A DNA stretch of 64,000 nucleotides. It comes from Nissolia schottii (Eukaryota; Streptophyta; Magnoliopsida; Fabales; Fabaceae). The notes under the pieces are model-generated. The model was given only the letters and a program-made list of their open reading frames with translations. It searched no databases and was not told the DNA's origin. Shown piece by piece: positions 1 through 12,560 of this stretch. Within the stretch, counting starts at the first letter, position 1. Every line of letters begins with the position of its first letter. Both the position numbers and the translations under genes were made by a program. The DNA lies in the NCBI GenBank assembly GCA_003254905.1, contig QANU01013586.1, positions 96,230 to 160,229 of the forward strand, written 5' to 3'.

Positions 1-1845
1 TTTTTATGAGTTTAATTTATATGCAATACTATAAAACTTACTTACATTGTTATCCAATCAAATATTATCACATAAGTAAAACTAGTTAATTCTCTCACTT
101 ACTATTTTTTAGTCATACTTATAAAATAATTTGATTGGATAATGATATAAAGAGCTTTACACAATTAATAGATAATTATTAAACTGTGTATTTTATATAT
201 ATAAATTGTAATTTGTTAAAGATAAAATTGAAAATTAAATCATAAATTTTCATTGATATGTGAGAACAATGAATATTATTATTGACCAACATTTTGGATC
301 CCAAAAATCAAATAATTTGGATTAGATGTCCATTCTTTCAAATAGCTAATTTTGACCATTTATAAAATATATGGTTAAGATTCATTCATCTGACTTTCAT
401 ATATAATAACCTTTTTCATTGTAATCATACGCAAAAGCATGATTGTTAAACTCTCGAGTTAATTTATAAACTCTTATGAGTTTTTTGATTCTACATTATA
501 AAATGAGTTAATACTCATGTAAACTCTTTGATAAATTTATACAAGTTTAAGTAAACTCTCAATTTAATTAACGAGTTTATGAGTTAAAATTTACCTACGA
601 GTTTAATTCAGCATGTACAAATTGACAACTTTGTTAGATTCTTAACTGACTTTGTTTATGTTAGACAATATTTATTAAGATTATTAAGTTAATTTTATAT
701 ATTTATCATAATTAATTAAGTTATGTTTTATCGAATTATAAAGTAATATATGTACAGAATAAAGTATAACATAACAACAAAATATTGTGCATTAAAGTAT
801 ATTTTATGATATTTTTTTCATTTATTTTATTTTAAAGTTAAAATTATTCAATTTCAATTATAAATATAATATTTAATCATGTTTAATTCTTAATTTTATT
901 GCTTATAACATATTTTTTTTTACATATGTAAACTCTTACAAATTTATGAATCAATGTTTTGCAAGTTTATTATAACTCTCAGATTTGACATCCATGCATC
1001 AAAGTAACACAAACCATGGTAAAAGTTCCAAATGAGAATAGGGTTCGTTTTGTGCGGGGTGAAGTCATCAAGTGGCCAAATAGTTTTCACCAAAATTAGA
1101 CAAAACAAATAGGAGTAAGTCTGATTTGAGGCAGATTTTATGGTTGGCTCATTCACTACCGAGTAATGAAACACTCCCCACATCACCTCTTTCAAGCGAA
1201 AATACCACGGGAACGAAGGAAGGAACCAACCATAACGCCTCAAAACGCAAATAATTTTGCAACTTTTGTCAAGCACTCTGATTGAGGAATTGATAGGATA
1301 GGGGAAGCCTTTGATTTCAGGCACCATTAATCCGAGCATTAATAGGAAATGGAGTTTAAGATTAGAGTGATGAAAAGAATAGAATTCTATGATTTAATTA
1401 TAGGAGTAAGTGAGTAACTATCTACGGATGCAATTATAGAGTCTTAAGATAATTTTTGGCATGCAATTGGGAGTATCTACTACTTACTACACAAGAGACC
1501 CAACTGTACAAAGGGAAAGTTGAAAGAACATGCCGTTTTTCTAGGTACAAGAACAGTCATCGATAGCCATATTTAAAAATGCATAAATTAAATTTCTGTT
1601 GCTCCAATTAAGACTTAAGAGAGAGGAAGGGTTATGAAGGATAAAAAATCCGAAAATTAAAAGAAGCGATAGTTTCTGAAGAAAAATTGTAAAAGAAAGG
1701 GTGTTGTGCCAAGTTAAGTGATTGAAGCAAATTCTATTGTTGGAATAAAATAATAAAAAAAAATTAATTTTGCATCGAAATGGATTATGCTATGTATCTC
1801 ATCATAATATCAATTTTGTTTTTGCTTGTAATATGAAAAATGGGA
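1..1845. other. AT-rich intergenic DNA with a decayed transposon
   Basis: No gene is supported here. The stretch is strongly AT-rich with many stops in all frames. Positions 438-996 look like an old copy of the inverted-repeat element that is better preserved at 29557-30309, because both have ends rich in 'aactcg/gagtt' words and matching terminal sequences. A 131-codon minus-strand open frame at 944-1339 has no recognisable domain and runs into that repeat, so it is not called as a gene. Confidence 0.5.
438..996. mobile_element. Decayed inverted-repeat DNA transposon (same family as 29557-30309)
   Basis: The left end reads catgattgttaaactctcg and resembles the left end of the element at 29557 (catagttgttaaaatcgcg). 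The right end, tttgacatccatg, resembles tttgataaccatg at 30309. The interior repeats 'aaactc..gagtttat' words in both orientations, as the better copy does. No clean target duplication is left, since the flanking 8-mers match only partly. The copy seems older and more AT-drifted. The family assignment rests on comparison within this window only. Confidence 0.45.
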
Positions 1846-2619
1846 CTAGAAGAGCAGAGTCTCGATGCTGGACTTCTTTGGCATATGACAGATAGGGCAT
1901 GTTTGGAGGAAAGCCTCACATGCTTTGCAAGAACAGAGGTGCCTGCAAGGAAGCAACATAATGCACGACCTCCGTGAATTACACTTGCTGCAAATCATTT
2001 GTTCCAAACCACAGGGCACTCTGTTTTCCCCTTTTCCTTCTTCTTCTGCCGCCTTGTTCCTCCTCCTCCTCTTGATTTCGTCGCAGAACGACTCTGCGTC
2101 TTCCGTTTCCACCCCATTCTTCTTCTTCTTCTTCTCCTTCTCCTTCTCCAAGGAGTTGTGGAGGGACAGCACAATGGCCTCCTTCTCCTGAGCCACTCTC
2201 CGCCACGATAGATTATCGGCCTCTAATCTTGCCAGAAATTGTTCAAGCTCCGCCCTCCTGTTGGCCGCTTGGGCGATTTGTTGGTCCTTTAGGCCCAGCA
2301 CACGAGCCGCATCCGATTCGGCTTTATTCAGCAACGCGGCCACTTGTTGCTTTCTCTGCTCTTGCAACATTATCCCCAGCCTCTCGCTCTGCCAATGTCA
2401 GGAATTAAACAATGAATAAAAGTGGCATTCGATTCCACAAAACGTGAAGAATGTGCTAATCTTGTTGAATACCTGTGACTTGATGCAGTGGTCGTGAAGG
2501 CTGGTGTAGGCATTGGAATTAGGAGCGGGCTGCAGATGGGAATTGAAATCCGCGGTCATCAAATCATGGGAGGCGCACAATGGGCCCGGGTAGGAATACA
2601 AGTGCGCTTGGATCGCCAT
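1846..2619 (-). CDS. BOI-related RING-type E3 ubiquitin ligase
   Basis: Two exons on the minus strand: 2619-2473 and 2388-1846, joined at CAG|gtattc and ttggcag|AGC. They give 229 aa. The start is the ATG at 2619; the frame opens a few codons further upstream, but with no ATG. Residues about 50-140 form a charged helical region containing the WRRVAQEKEAIVLSL stretch typical of BOI/SBP1-like proteins, followed by a Lys/Glu-rich tract. The last 55 residues carry a C3HC4-type RING (CSKC, then CRHLCSCKAC, then CPIC) ending close to the C terminus, as in this family. Family members ubiquitinate targets and dampen cell death and defence (BOI) or bind S-RNases (SBP1). At 229 aa it is shorter than many relatives, which run to about 300 aa. 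The exact paralogue cannot be named from sequence alone. Confidence 0.88.
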
Positions 2620-2671
2620 AACGGATCCAGCTAGCAATTGCGAGACATGGATGGGTGCAGTATTGTTTCAT

Positions 2672-2682
2672 TTATTTATAGC
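2672..2682 (-). promoter_or_regulatory. TATA box of the BOI-related gene
   Basis: On the minus strand the sequence gctataaataaa lies about 55 bases upstream of the start codon at 2619. This is a textbook TATA box and implies a 5' leader of only about 25 bases if transcription begins roughly 30 bases downstream. It also supports the choice of the 2619 ATG. Confidence 0.6.
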
Positions 2683-3720
2683 TATGAAACGGGGGTGGGG
2701 TGGGGTGGGGTGAGGAATACTTCATAAATTTGACAATTAAAACGCAGAGATGGAAATAAATTAATGGATAGATTTTGAATGGAAACACTACTCCTCTCTC
2801 TACATTAATTAACTTTCTTCCTCTTTTTTCTCAATTTATGGTCTAAAGGGGGCATTCAAGGACTCTGGGACACATGCATTTTTTGTGACTAAACTATCCA
2901 TCGGTTTTGTTTTGCCTTTTCAGCTTTTCTTTTGAATGAATTCCGACTGGCCTCTCTCAACTTAAACAAAATAGTACTATGAAACAGTAAAATAATACTA
3001 CATAACACACACACATTTGTCAGCAGCTTCGTTCTTTGGAAAGCCTGGGATTTACTGCCCAAAACAATATAACCAATGACAGTTTCTATGCTTATTGAAA
3101 AATTAATTATTTTAGACAGAAATCCTAGAAGAATATTATTAAATAGAAGTATATTAATTAAAAACGTGTAACGAATCAAAAAAATATTAATAAAAAATGC
3201 ATAAGATTATTTGACAAAAATGCAAAAGTTGGCAAAAATATGCTAATTAAAGATTTATTCTACAAGTAAAATTTTTAACTATCAAATTGCAACTAATTAT
3301 TTAAAAAATCTTTCACGTTAACTTTTTTAAGAAAATATTTCAAATTCACTGATGTGCTTCATATATTACTCTAAAAAGCTCTTAACAAGTACAGTGAATT
3401 AGCTAAAACTATATAAGACATTCCATGTATATAACAAATTTAAGATAATTTTATTTTGTATTTATTACCGTAAGATATTTACAAATATGAGAAGTACATT
3501 AATTAACCCTAGACGTTGAAGTTTGACTAAATGTCCATACACACACACATATATATATTGTCCTAATATACTTTTGATTACTTATTACCTGAAAAAAATG
3601 AGTTGAATAAGAAAATATATTAAAAATATTTATTACTACATATTAAAATTTTACAAAAATAATGTTTTATTTATTATTGTTAGCAGAAAACATATTTAAG
3701 TTTTTTTTTTGGTTTGCTCG

Positions 3721-3765
3721 CCTAGTGATACCAAGCTGCTTACCACTTGGACCAACTCTCGTTAA
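3721..3765 (-). mobile_element. tRNA-derived SINE head, truncated
   Basis: Read on the minus strand it contains GTTGGTCCAAGTGGTAAGC followed by gcttggtatc. This matches the SINE head at 50074-50142 over its A-box half. The segment that should carry the B box is missing or diverged. A run of ten T on its low-coordinate side may be part of the old element or its insertion site. Confidence 0.5.
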
Positions 3766-5921
3766 TTGAAAACGTATTTAAGTTTTAACATTAATATTTG
3801 AGCAACGACTTCAAGAATAAAAGAAATGTCCTTACTCGGTTGGTTGGTGGATGATTTGTAAAATTATATGTAAATGCTAAATGAGATCAAAGACATGTCA
3901 TCTTAGATTAGGTTGAACCTTTTTCTTGGTCTAAACTTTTAAAATAATAATAAAATAGTTTTTACTTATAGTACTTTTTTAAGTCAGTGTGTAGGGCTAA
4001 ACAACGGGTCAAAGCAATCCACCAATCTGTTGACCCAATCTAATCCCCTTTTAGGTCGGGTCAGGTAAGGTTAATGGGTTGCATCCGTCTGACCCGTCAC
4101 TTGTGTAATCTGGTGTTGGGTCCAAATTGTGAGATTTGATCCTACCCACAACCTTGCTGACCCACCTTTTTATTTTATTATATAATTATTGTTATTTTTT
4201 TATTATATATATATATATTAAAAAATATACATATATATATATATCCTTTTTTTATTAGATTTATAATTTTTTTGACCTAAAATCGTCACTCGCCAACCCG
4301 TCTCGGACAAATTGTGGGTTTGGTGGGTACCAAATCAAAAAGTGTGAAAAATGACTAAACCTGATCCATGTACACCTGTTTGAATTGAATATTAAAACCT
4401 TGATTTTAAATTAAAGATTTTATAAACTTGATTTTGATCAAAAGTGAGTTTAGTATAACATAAGTTATGTTTATAAATATTTATTTTAAAAGTAAGTTTG
4501 AAAAAATAAATGTTATTTAGATAGTGAAGAAAAAAAATATTGCATGAATTTCCTTTTATTAAAAAAAAAAAGCTAGTATAACAACAAAACTATAAGTTTG
4601 TCTTTTATATAGTATAATTTTTTTATTCTTTAAAAAAGCCCTTACAATAAGCTGAGTTTAATGGTAGAGTGTTCTCTTTTTAACCCATTTTTGAATCTTA
4701 GTTGTACTTTCTATGGTCTTCTTGCAGGTTTGTTACATATACCAAGCTGAGTTGTTGGCCATACTTGCTTGTAAGCTATATATAGTTTTCTTGAAAGAAG
4801 TTAATTCATAGCAACATCACGCATGACTTCAACTGGAACAAGATAATTGACCTTGCTTTGAAAATAAGGTGCATATGGCCACAATTATTCTCAATTCAAT
4901 CAATTATGCATATTTCAATCATGTCGCTGTACAGTTTTTGTGAGCACTACTACAACTTAACTGTAGTTTCATATTGCTTCCTAAGCGATGGAAAGCGTGT
5001 ATAGACCTTATCGTCCACCAAAAGCCAAAAGGAGAACACGTAATTCTATTAGGTATATACCTTTTTTTGGGAGGGAGGTGGTAGGGAAGGGAGCCATCAG
5101 GCAAGAGTGCCATAAGAAAATTTTAATCATTAAATTTGACATAAATGATAAAAATTAACATACAAAAATCATATAATTTTTAAGTAATTATTTATGTAAC
5201 ATCTAAATACTTTTTAATCTTAATCATCTATATATGATTATATAATCACGATTTAGTAATTATTTCACTGGAGTCTTACATATATTTAGTACTTAAAACT
5301 AGAGAGTTTACAGGGGCATGCACAAATAAACAAAAATGTGATTTCCCATGCATCCTTTAGGGTAATTATCCACTTTTACTAAATTTTTTATTTTTAATAA
5401 TTTTTAGAATTAAATTCATTAAATTTTGTTATAATTTCATGATATAATATAACATATTAATGTATCATATGATCTGATGTGATAAATTAATATTTTTAAT
5501 GTAATATTGTAGAGAAATGTATCATAAAGTCAAATGATTTGTAAATCTCTAAATTTTATTAATAAATTGATTATTTTAATGATTTGACTAATAAAAAATT
5601 TATTAAAATCATATAAAACGAGAAATGATGACAAAATTTGATGAATTTAGTTTAAAAAATTGTTAAACATAAACAAAAATTAATAAAAAAGATACTTATC
5701 CATAAAACACCTGAGAAACAACCTAATAAAAAAGATACATGTGAAAGTTCTAATAGGCTCGGTTTTAAATTAGTAAATTAAAAGCAAAAATATCAGTGTA
5801 AGAATCGCTCCTCAAAAGAATTACAGGACATGTATGGTACTTTATCTCTGTGGAACTTTGGACGTCATGTTGGACCTATCTTTTTGGAACCCCACACACA
5901 CGCGCGTAAAAGCCTCCCTCC

Positions 5922-5952
5922 TCCACTCTCCACTCTCCACTCTCCACTCTCC
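5922..5952 (+). repeat. (CCACTCT)n microsatellite
   Basis: About four tandem copies of a 7-base pyrimidine-rich unit. No gene start could be assigned downstream. Confidence 0.8.
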
Positions 5953-7697
5953 ATTACCATGACCCTGAGTCCTGACCCTGACCCCACCCCACTTTGGACC
6001 TTACGGTGGAATCCCAAATCACGGAAACATCATAGTAATAATTAAGTAGTAATGTTATGTCAGCTAGTACCACAAACACACAAAACTCTGCATCATTTCC
6101 CCCAGGTAGTAAAAAGGCCTTCGTCATCATCTATAGTAGCATTTTATTTTAATAGTATATTTATTTATTTAATTGATTATTTTTTTGGAAATTAACATAA
6201 ATTAGTTTTGGTTAGTGATTTGGAAGCAGAGTGGAATTAAGTGAGAGCAGGAATTAAGGGTTGAGCACATCTGAATGTGAGTGTAGATAGATGGTCATGA
6301 AATGGTGAGTGGTGATGGACCCCACATGCAGGCCACCCATGAACTCATGTCATGATGATCACTGCGATCATCCATTCTGTTCTGTGCAACTTCAACCAAA
6401 GGCGCAATCCGTGTGAACCAACTTCAACTTCAACTTCGAGTCGTATTTTGAGACTTTTGATTTTGTACTATCACAAAACGTGTCTGTGAACCTAGCTAGG
6501 ATTTGAAGGTATTTGGTTGAGAGAGATTAAGGACAGGGCTGGATCCCTTGATGGTCTCATTCTACGGTCCAGTTAGTTTATGTATACAAACATCACACGA
6601 TGGAAGAATTAGTTAGCTAGCCATCAATCTATCCTCAAACTCAATATTCTCATATTTTCTCAAGGTTTCTTTTATAAATTTTGAATGTAAGAGACTAATA
6701 GCATGTCCAACCGTCACTATTTGAAGTCCCTCTTCTCACAAATCAAAGAGGGACAAGGGACTATGCCGATGCAGGAGGGTATCTCAATGTGATTCAATCC
6801 CTCTAAACAGTGACTATGAATGGTCAATAACAAATTAATGTCATGTGCTTATGTTTAAAAAAAATAAAGAATAAATATTTAATTTTATTATAATATTTAA
6901 CATATAAGACCATAATAGAAATTAAAATTGATCTCTCCGAGAGAAAAAAATACTCTTTAGACCATGTTTATCTTTTATTATTTAAATTTTACATTTTAAT
7001 ATATGAGACTCAGAGTTGGTCCCTTCTGTCGAGATGCTATATGAGTACTCCATGCTATAGGCAGCTAAGAATTGTACTTTAGCATTTGGCCCTCCTACTC
7101 CACTACGAGTTTGTTTGTGTTGAAAAGAACTTTCATTTATTTATTTATTTATTTATTTATAATCATATCCATGTATCTGTCTATCTCTGACATGGATACA
7201 GGGTAAAATTTTAAAGCAGATGCGGTTCAATAATGCCTTAGTGGAAATCTCAAGAGTGTGTGTGTGTGTATATATATATATAACTGGAAAGTTGGTGGTG
7301 GATTGTTATTCGTCCGTACATGTATGCATTGCCAGAAACGTTGCCGTGGGAGTGACCAGCAAGTTCCGTGGTCTTTTGCTCACAACAATCAACTACCCCT
7401 CTCTTTTGTTCCTTTTATAGCTAGTCAATCACGGTTTCAACATCATCTACTCACCTACGTACGTTATGATAATGCTTTTTTTTTCCTCCTTTCTATCTTT
7501 ATATAAATATTAAGAAATTAATCAGTATAGAAGAATAATGTCGGAGTTGGACCATTGTGTTGTGAATGTCATTTCTTTACTGCATATATATATAATGCAT
7601 CAATGTTTAAGTATATAACAAAAAAATTGGTAGGTGGGTGTAATACATACAAAATTGATATTGCCTTCGAGTGTATGCTTTTTCCGTGTCACTAGCT

Positions 7698-7698
<1 letters not shown>

Positions 7699-7736
<38 letters not shown>
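7699..7736. repeat. (TA)n microsatellite ending at an ambiguous base
   Basis: Nineteen or so TA units run up to an N at 7737, followed by a (TG)n tail. The N probably marks slippage during sequencing or assembly, so the array length is unreliable. Confidence 0.9.
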
Positions 7737-7779
7737 NTGTCTGTGTGTGTGTTTTTGCGTTGGTTTCTCAAATTCATAT

Positions 7780-7980
7780 TTGTGTATAGCGGGGTTTTCA
7801 AACCACCGCTAATTATTTTGCAGCGGTTATTTCAACCATTGATGAACACAGTGCAAAATGGTTTGCTAACACTCAGGATTGCAACGGAAAGCAAATCGCT
7901 ACAAAGTGTATTTAGTGGCAGTTTTAATCGCCACAAAACCCTGTTTTGAATTGCTACAAAATTATTTTTTTCTTATAGTG
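7780..7980. mobile_element. CACTA-type transposon end (fragment)
   Basis: The segment ends with tttttcttatagtg. Its reverse complement begins CACTATAAGAAAAA, the hallmark terminal sequence of plant CACTA (En/Spm) transposons. Just inside are short repeated words in both orientations (agcggttttcaaaccaccgc and gcagcggttatttcaacc), like the subterminal repeats of that superfamily. No matching opposite end was found nearby, so this is a truncated or solo end. Confidence 0.5.
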
Positions 7981-9247
7981 ATAAAATATTACATCATAAA
8001 ATGATAAATAAATTTAGTTATAAAAATTATTAAAAATAAATAAATTAAATAACAAAAATATTTATCTTATAAAATATTTGAGAAATCACTTATTTCTCTC
8101 TCTATATACATATCCAATTTAGTCTTCTTTAGATTAAAAGAGGAAAAGGACAACGTAACGTACATACGTGTTTGAATACAAAACTTTAGTCGGCTAACAT
8201 ATCTAATATATCTTATACATAGTTCACAACTTCCGACCAAAGAAAAACCCAATTTTTAATTTTTGTCACATTTTGCTCAGCCTCGGCGTGAAGCTAATTG
8301 ATTGTGACGCTATTCATATTTCCTTTGCAATCAGAAGAAGCAAATGCAGTAGCAAACACGTCGGTTATAACGTGCTTCATGAATTTCCATGCCTTTTCCG
8401 GAGGTGAAACATGAGGGCAATTGCATATATAGCTCACAAAAAATCAAACGTACGGTAGGAATCGTAACTAAAAAGGATATAAATAGAAGGTATAAACGAA
8501 ATCGTAACTTATTAGATAATAATATAGATAGTGTCGTAAAAGGTTTAAAGTTGATTGTGAAAAAAATATAAAAATAGTGAAAATGGAATCCCCAGACAGA
8601 CATAAGAGAGGGGAGGCTATAAGTAAGTAAGCTATTTTGTTGTGTGGTTGGAAATAGATTAATTGGGTAGTGGGATCACGTCAGGGATTGATTTGCTTGC
8701 TTTCTATCTATCTAGATTGGAGACCGACACACGCAAGTCATGTGAATTTTGTTCTCATCTCAATCCTGTGGTGGAATATTGCATGCTTTGCTCCCACACA
8801 TGTTCGTGTTGTTTCTATGCCTAACTCGTGCGTGCTTGCGACCCTTGACTCTTTAAGTATTACCAGTCAAGTCATATATATATGGTGTGGATAATCATAT
8901 CATGGATGGGTGATCGATGATCCTCGTTAAATGAACCCTTATTGCCTCCTTCAACGCCCGTTTCCGGCAAATTGGCTAGTTCACAATACAGAGAGCAACT
9001 TTGACTTCTCTCTCTCTCTCTCTCTTTACTCAGATTTCAAGGCTTAATTAATTAGGAGGATTATGAGGGGGAAAGTTCATAAATGATAAAATAAAAGGGT
9101 CCTTTAATCTTAATCATGAAGATGCAGATATATATGGGACACATAGCTACGAACGTATAACCATCCACCATATTATTGACCAAGCAAAGCCTTTGTATCC
9201 ATTACCTTTATTTACCAAACTTCTCTATCTAGCTAATTAATTAGTGA

Positions 9248-9292
9248 TACATACATACATACATACACACATACATACACACATACATAAAA
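9248..9292 (+). repeat. (CATA)n/(CACA) microsatellite
   Basis: Tandem 4-base units catacatacatac interspersed with cacacata. Confidence 0.85.
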
Positions 9293-11339
9293 TTAATCTT
9301 CTACAGTCTATCAGAGGAAAAACTAATATCTGAAATGAGTTTATTTGGATGTAGCTAGCACTACTCTCCCGTCTGCAGGGAACTCAGATGGCTGGAAACA
9401 TCAGTTTCAACAAAAACCAAATAATATTTTGTCAGTCAAGTTATTTTATATGAGTTATTCATTCCATAATTTATTATTTTTAATTTGAAACCAAAGACGA
9501 CTTGGATCAAATTAATGTTACACAAGAAAATTAAAAGAAGAAACAACACTATTGTTGTTTGGTACGAACTAGGTAGGAAGCGACGCAGCACGACGATGTT
9601 ACGAAAGGACTTAAACTTAGCAGGACGAGGTTGGTTTAAAACGTCACAGGAGAGGGAACCACGAAAAAGAGTACTCTTTTGAGTCTTCAAATTTATCCTC
9701 CTAAACTTTTTTTTACTATTAGATGACAGAAAAAAATAATTTAATTTTTATCTCATTTAATAATTATAAAGTTCAAAAAGATGAATTAAAAGACTCGAAT
9801 ATTAATCTAAAAAAAAAAATTTGGCACAAAAGTAACCTTTTTCACCTGCTCCAAAGCTTCATTGCTGATGTAAAAGTTTTGGATAAATAATTCAACAAAT
9901 TCAATGAAGGTTAATATATTATTATTAAATAGATGAAATTGTTATATATATATATATATATATATGAGAAATAACAATAATTTAAAAGAAAAATGATATT
10001 TGTACACTAAAAAATAAAGAGACATTTAATACCTTGTGAGAGAAATAGAAAAGGTAGGGAAAAAAGATAAGTAATAATTTCAATGTATTTTATGAATAAG
10101 GTGTTGGAATGTTCAAGATGATAAAGTGTATAAATAACACACCTCAATTCAAAAATCGAATAACGCGAAACAACTTGGACGAATGGTAATGGTTCTTATG
10201 AGAAGGAGGATACAAATTCAATTTTCAAAAAGTCCACTTCAAAGATGGGGTAACCCACTTGTTAAGGGAGGACTAATCATTAATATTCTATTTTTCAAAA
10301 TTACGAGAACAATATCGCTCAAAATTTTATTATAAAAACATCATTAGCTACATTTTCATTGTTATCACAAATATTATTTAGTATCACTAGGCATTTTTTT
10401 TCAAGAAACAAATACACTGACTTATAAAAAAGAACTACACAGATTTCATTTTGGTCTACGAAAAAACATGTTTTCTTTTTTTATTTTGCTTTGATCAACA
10501 ATAAACAGGTTTGTGTTTTTGAGTTTATTTTTTTGTTATGATAAACGTTTGTTTTTGGTCGTGATCAGGTTTGTTTAAAACACACATATATCTGCAAAGT
10601 TTCAATTTTTGAGCCCATTCAGAAAGAGAGAAGGGGCAAGAGGCGTAGCCCTCTCACAGACCACAAATTTTAAAACTAATTACAGTAGTTATGGCATCCA
10701 ATGGCCCATCAAACCTTTTAAAAACTCAAACCACTCCTGAATCATGGGCCTCGAAGATGAACGAAAAAGGAATAATTATTAATTAATTACGGCTCGTTTA
10801 TAGCATAAGGCTGATAAAGACCATACAACTTTTAATATTACACAGTATTTGATATGTATAAGATATTTCATTACATAAGATAATATTATCATAAGAGAAA
10901 TGCTCCATGTACACCCATAAACTATACACCCGTACACACACCACACTTTTGTACGTTATTATGCGCAATTAATGATAATTATACGTATAGTATATAATTA
11001 TACACAATGCACACGCCCCAATCCCAGATTCATTCTCGTCATCGTTTTCACCCATCGTCTTCAACCTCTCATCGTCGTCGTCGTCATCGTCATCCTCTGT
11101 CATTCTCTCATCCTCTCATTCTCCTGTTATCTTGATTATCATTATCACCATCCTTTCTTTGATTATCATTTCATCATCGTCATTCAATTTTCTATTATGT
11201 TTATCATCATCATCGTTTTCATGATTTTTTTCTTTGATTTCCATGGAGAGTTTTGTTCTTTGACGTCTCTGTGAAATTTTAATGTACTGAAACTTTATAC
11301 GTTCTAATGCTCATTCATTACTAACATACATAGGACAGA

Positions 11340-12140
11340 AAATTGAATGTGCAAACTTTAAATGACCGTATGTGCAAACATTAAATGGACGTATGTGCAA
11401 ACATTATTCACAGGTGACAGGTTTTGTCTTTGTTGAGGAAGAAGATGTGCATTTTAGCACATTTTCAACCTTTCAACAATTAATGAATAACTATTATAAA
11501 TATTTTGACACAATTTTTTACATATTGTCATAATAAACATTAGATGGTGTGATATAAGCATTATGTGCAAACATTAAATGAGCGTATGTGCAAACATTAT
11601 CCACAGGTCACGGGTTTTGTCTTTGTTGAGGAAGAAGATGCATTTTGGCACATTTTCAACTTTTCAACAATTAATACATAAATATTATCAATATTTTGAC
11701 ACAATTTTTTACATATTGCCATAATAAACATTAGATGACATGTTATAAGCATCATGTGTTTGTCACAAATGCATAAAAATGCAAAATTTGATGTATTGTA
11801 GAATTGTGCAAACTTTAAATGGACATATGTGTAAACATTAAATAGGCGTATGTGCAAACATTATTCACAGGTGACAGGTTTTGTCTTTGTTGAGGGAGAG
11901 GATTTGCATTTTGACACATTTTCAACCTTTCAACAATTAATGCATAAATATTATAAATATTTTGACACAATTTTTTACATATTACCATGATAAACATTAG
12001 ATGGCATGCTATAAGCATTATGTGTTTGTCACAAATGCATAAAAATGCAGAATTTGATATATTGTAGGATTGTGTAAACTTTAAATGGGCATAAATGCAA
12101 CATTAAATGGGCGTATGTGCAAACATTATCCACAGGTCAC
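11340..12140 (+). repeat. Tandem repeat, unit about 265 bp (first unit about 193 bp)
   Basis: The word cacaggt(c/g)ac recurs at 11409, 11602, 11866 and 12131, giving spacings of 193, 264 and 265 bases. Each unit contains ggttttgtctttgttgagg, cattttcaacctttcaacaa, a ttttgacacaattttttaca block and gtgcaaacattaaatgggcg. The first unit lacks about 70 bases around the cacaaatgcataaaaatgca block present in the later units. The copies differ by point changes, so the array is not recent. Confidence 0.8.
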
Positions 12141-12299
12141 AGCATAAGTCATGTATATCTTCTTCCTGTCAATTATGCTTTGTTTTTTTGTTTTGAACTT
12201 CTTTCTTTTTTAGTTAAAAGATGATAAGAAGTAGCAACATCTTCAATCACTCATCTCTCTAACAAATCCTAGATCTTGCGCATGAGATCCCAGAGAATG

Positions 12300-12370
12300 A
12301 CGAGGTCGACGATGTCGAAGAGAACGACGAGGTCGAAGAGAACGACGAGGTCGAAGAGAACGACGAGGGT
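12300..12370 (+). repeat. 18-bp tandem repeat (gaacgacgaggtcgaaga)
   Basis: Roughly three to four copies of an 18-base unit, in the right arm of the element at 10895-12560. It is complementary in style to the cgtcgtcgtcatcgtc run near 11070 in the left arm. Confidence 0.7.
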
Positions 12371-12560
12371 GAAGAGAGCGGAGAGCAATAAATAGTGAAA
12401 ATTTTCGAGAAAGAGAATGAAGATAAGGAACGTGAGTTCACGCGCGTGTTGGTGAGAGTGGGAGAAAGAGTGGATGAAACGGTTATTTTAGGGGGCCAGT
12501 GTATTCTAATACTAGTGTATATATGGTGTATGAAATATGGGTGTACATGTAGCATAACTC

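Larger units (their letters stand above)
2690..10890. other. Long intergenic region, no gene recognised
   Basis: More than 8 kb of AT-rich DNA with no reading frame that resembles a known protein. It holds scattered repeats: a SINE head at 3721-3765; a region of repeated 'gacccg/cgggtc' words at about 3990-4370 that looks like a transposon remnant; a (CCACTCT)n run at 5922-5952; (ATTT)n near 7138-7160; a (TA)n run broken by one N at 7737; a CACTA-like end at 7980; (CT)n at 9007-9026; (CATA/CACA)n at 9248-9292; and (TA)n at 9943-9964. An imperfect inverted repeat around 6700-6830 (gtcactatttgaa with its complement near tcaaatagtgac-like sequence) may be another small element, but its ends are unclear. 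Confidence 0.5.
10895..12560. mobile_element. Non-autonomous inverted-repeat (MULE-like) element with internal tandem repeats
   Basis: The left end reads gagaaatgctccatgtacac; the complement of the right end reads gagttatgctacatgtacac, followed in both by ccata. The flanks ttatcataa (10886-10894) and tatcattaa (12561-12569) could be a decayed 9-bp target duplication. Just inside, the left arm is rich in cgtcatcgtc words and the right arm in the complementary gacgaggtcgaagagaacg, so the arms are complementary in type well beyond the ends. The centre holds about 265-bp tandem repeats (11340-12140). No transposase frame is visible. The superfamily is an inference from the long arms and 9-base flanks. 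Confidence 0.5.

Noticed and set aside
944..1339. 131-codon open frame on the minus strand
   Set aside because: No domain, no homologue recognised, no splice context, and one end runs into a transposon remnant.
1979..2206. Glu-rich minus-strand frame
   Set aside because: Frame-shifted shadow of the Lys/Glu-rich part of the BOI-related gene.
3990..4380. Possible transposon with gacccg/cgggtc words
   Set aside because: Internal words resemble hAT-like MITEs, but inverted ends and a target duplication could not be found, so it is noted only within the intergenic entry.
4645..4700. tRNA-like sequence (gctgagtttaatggtagagtg)
   Set aside because: Cannot be folded into a cloverleaf with a proper T loop; no intact B box.
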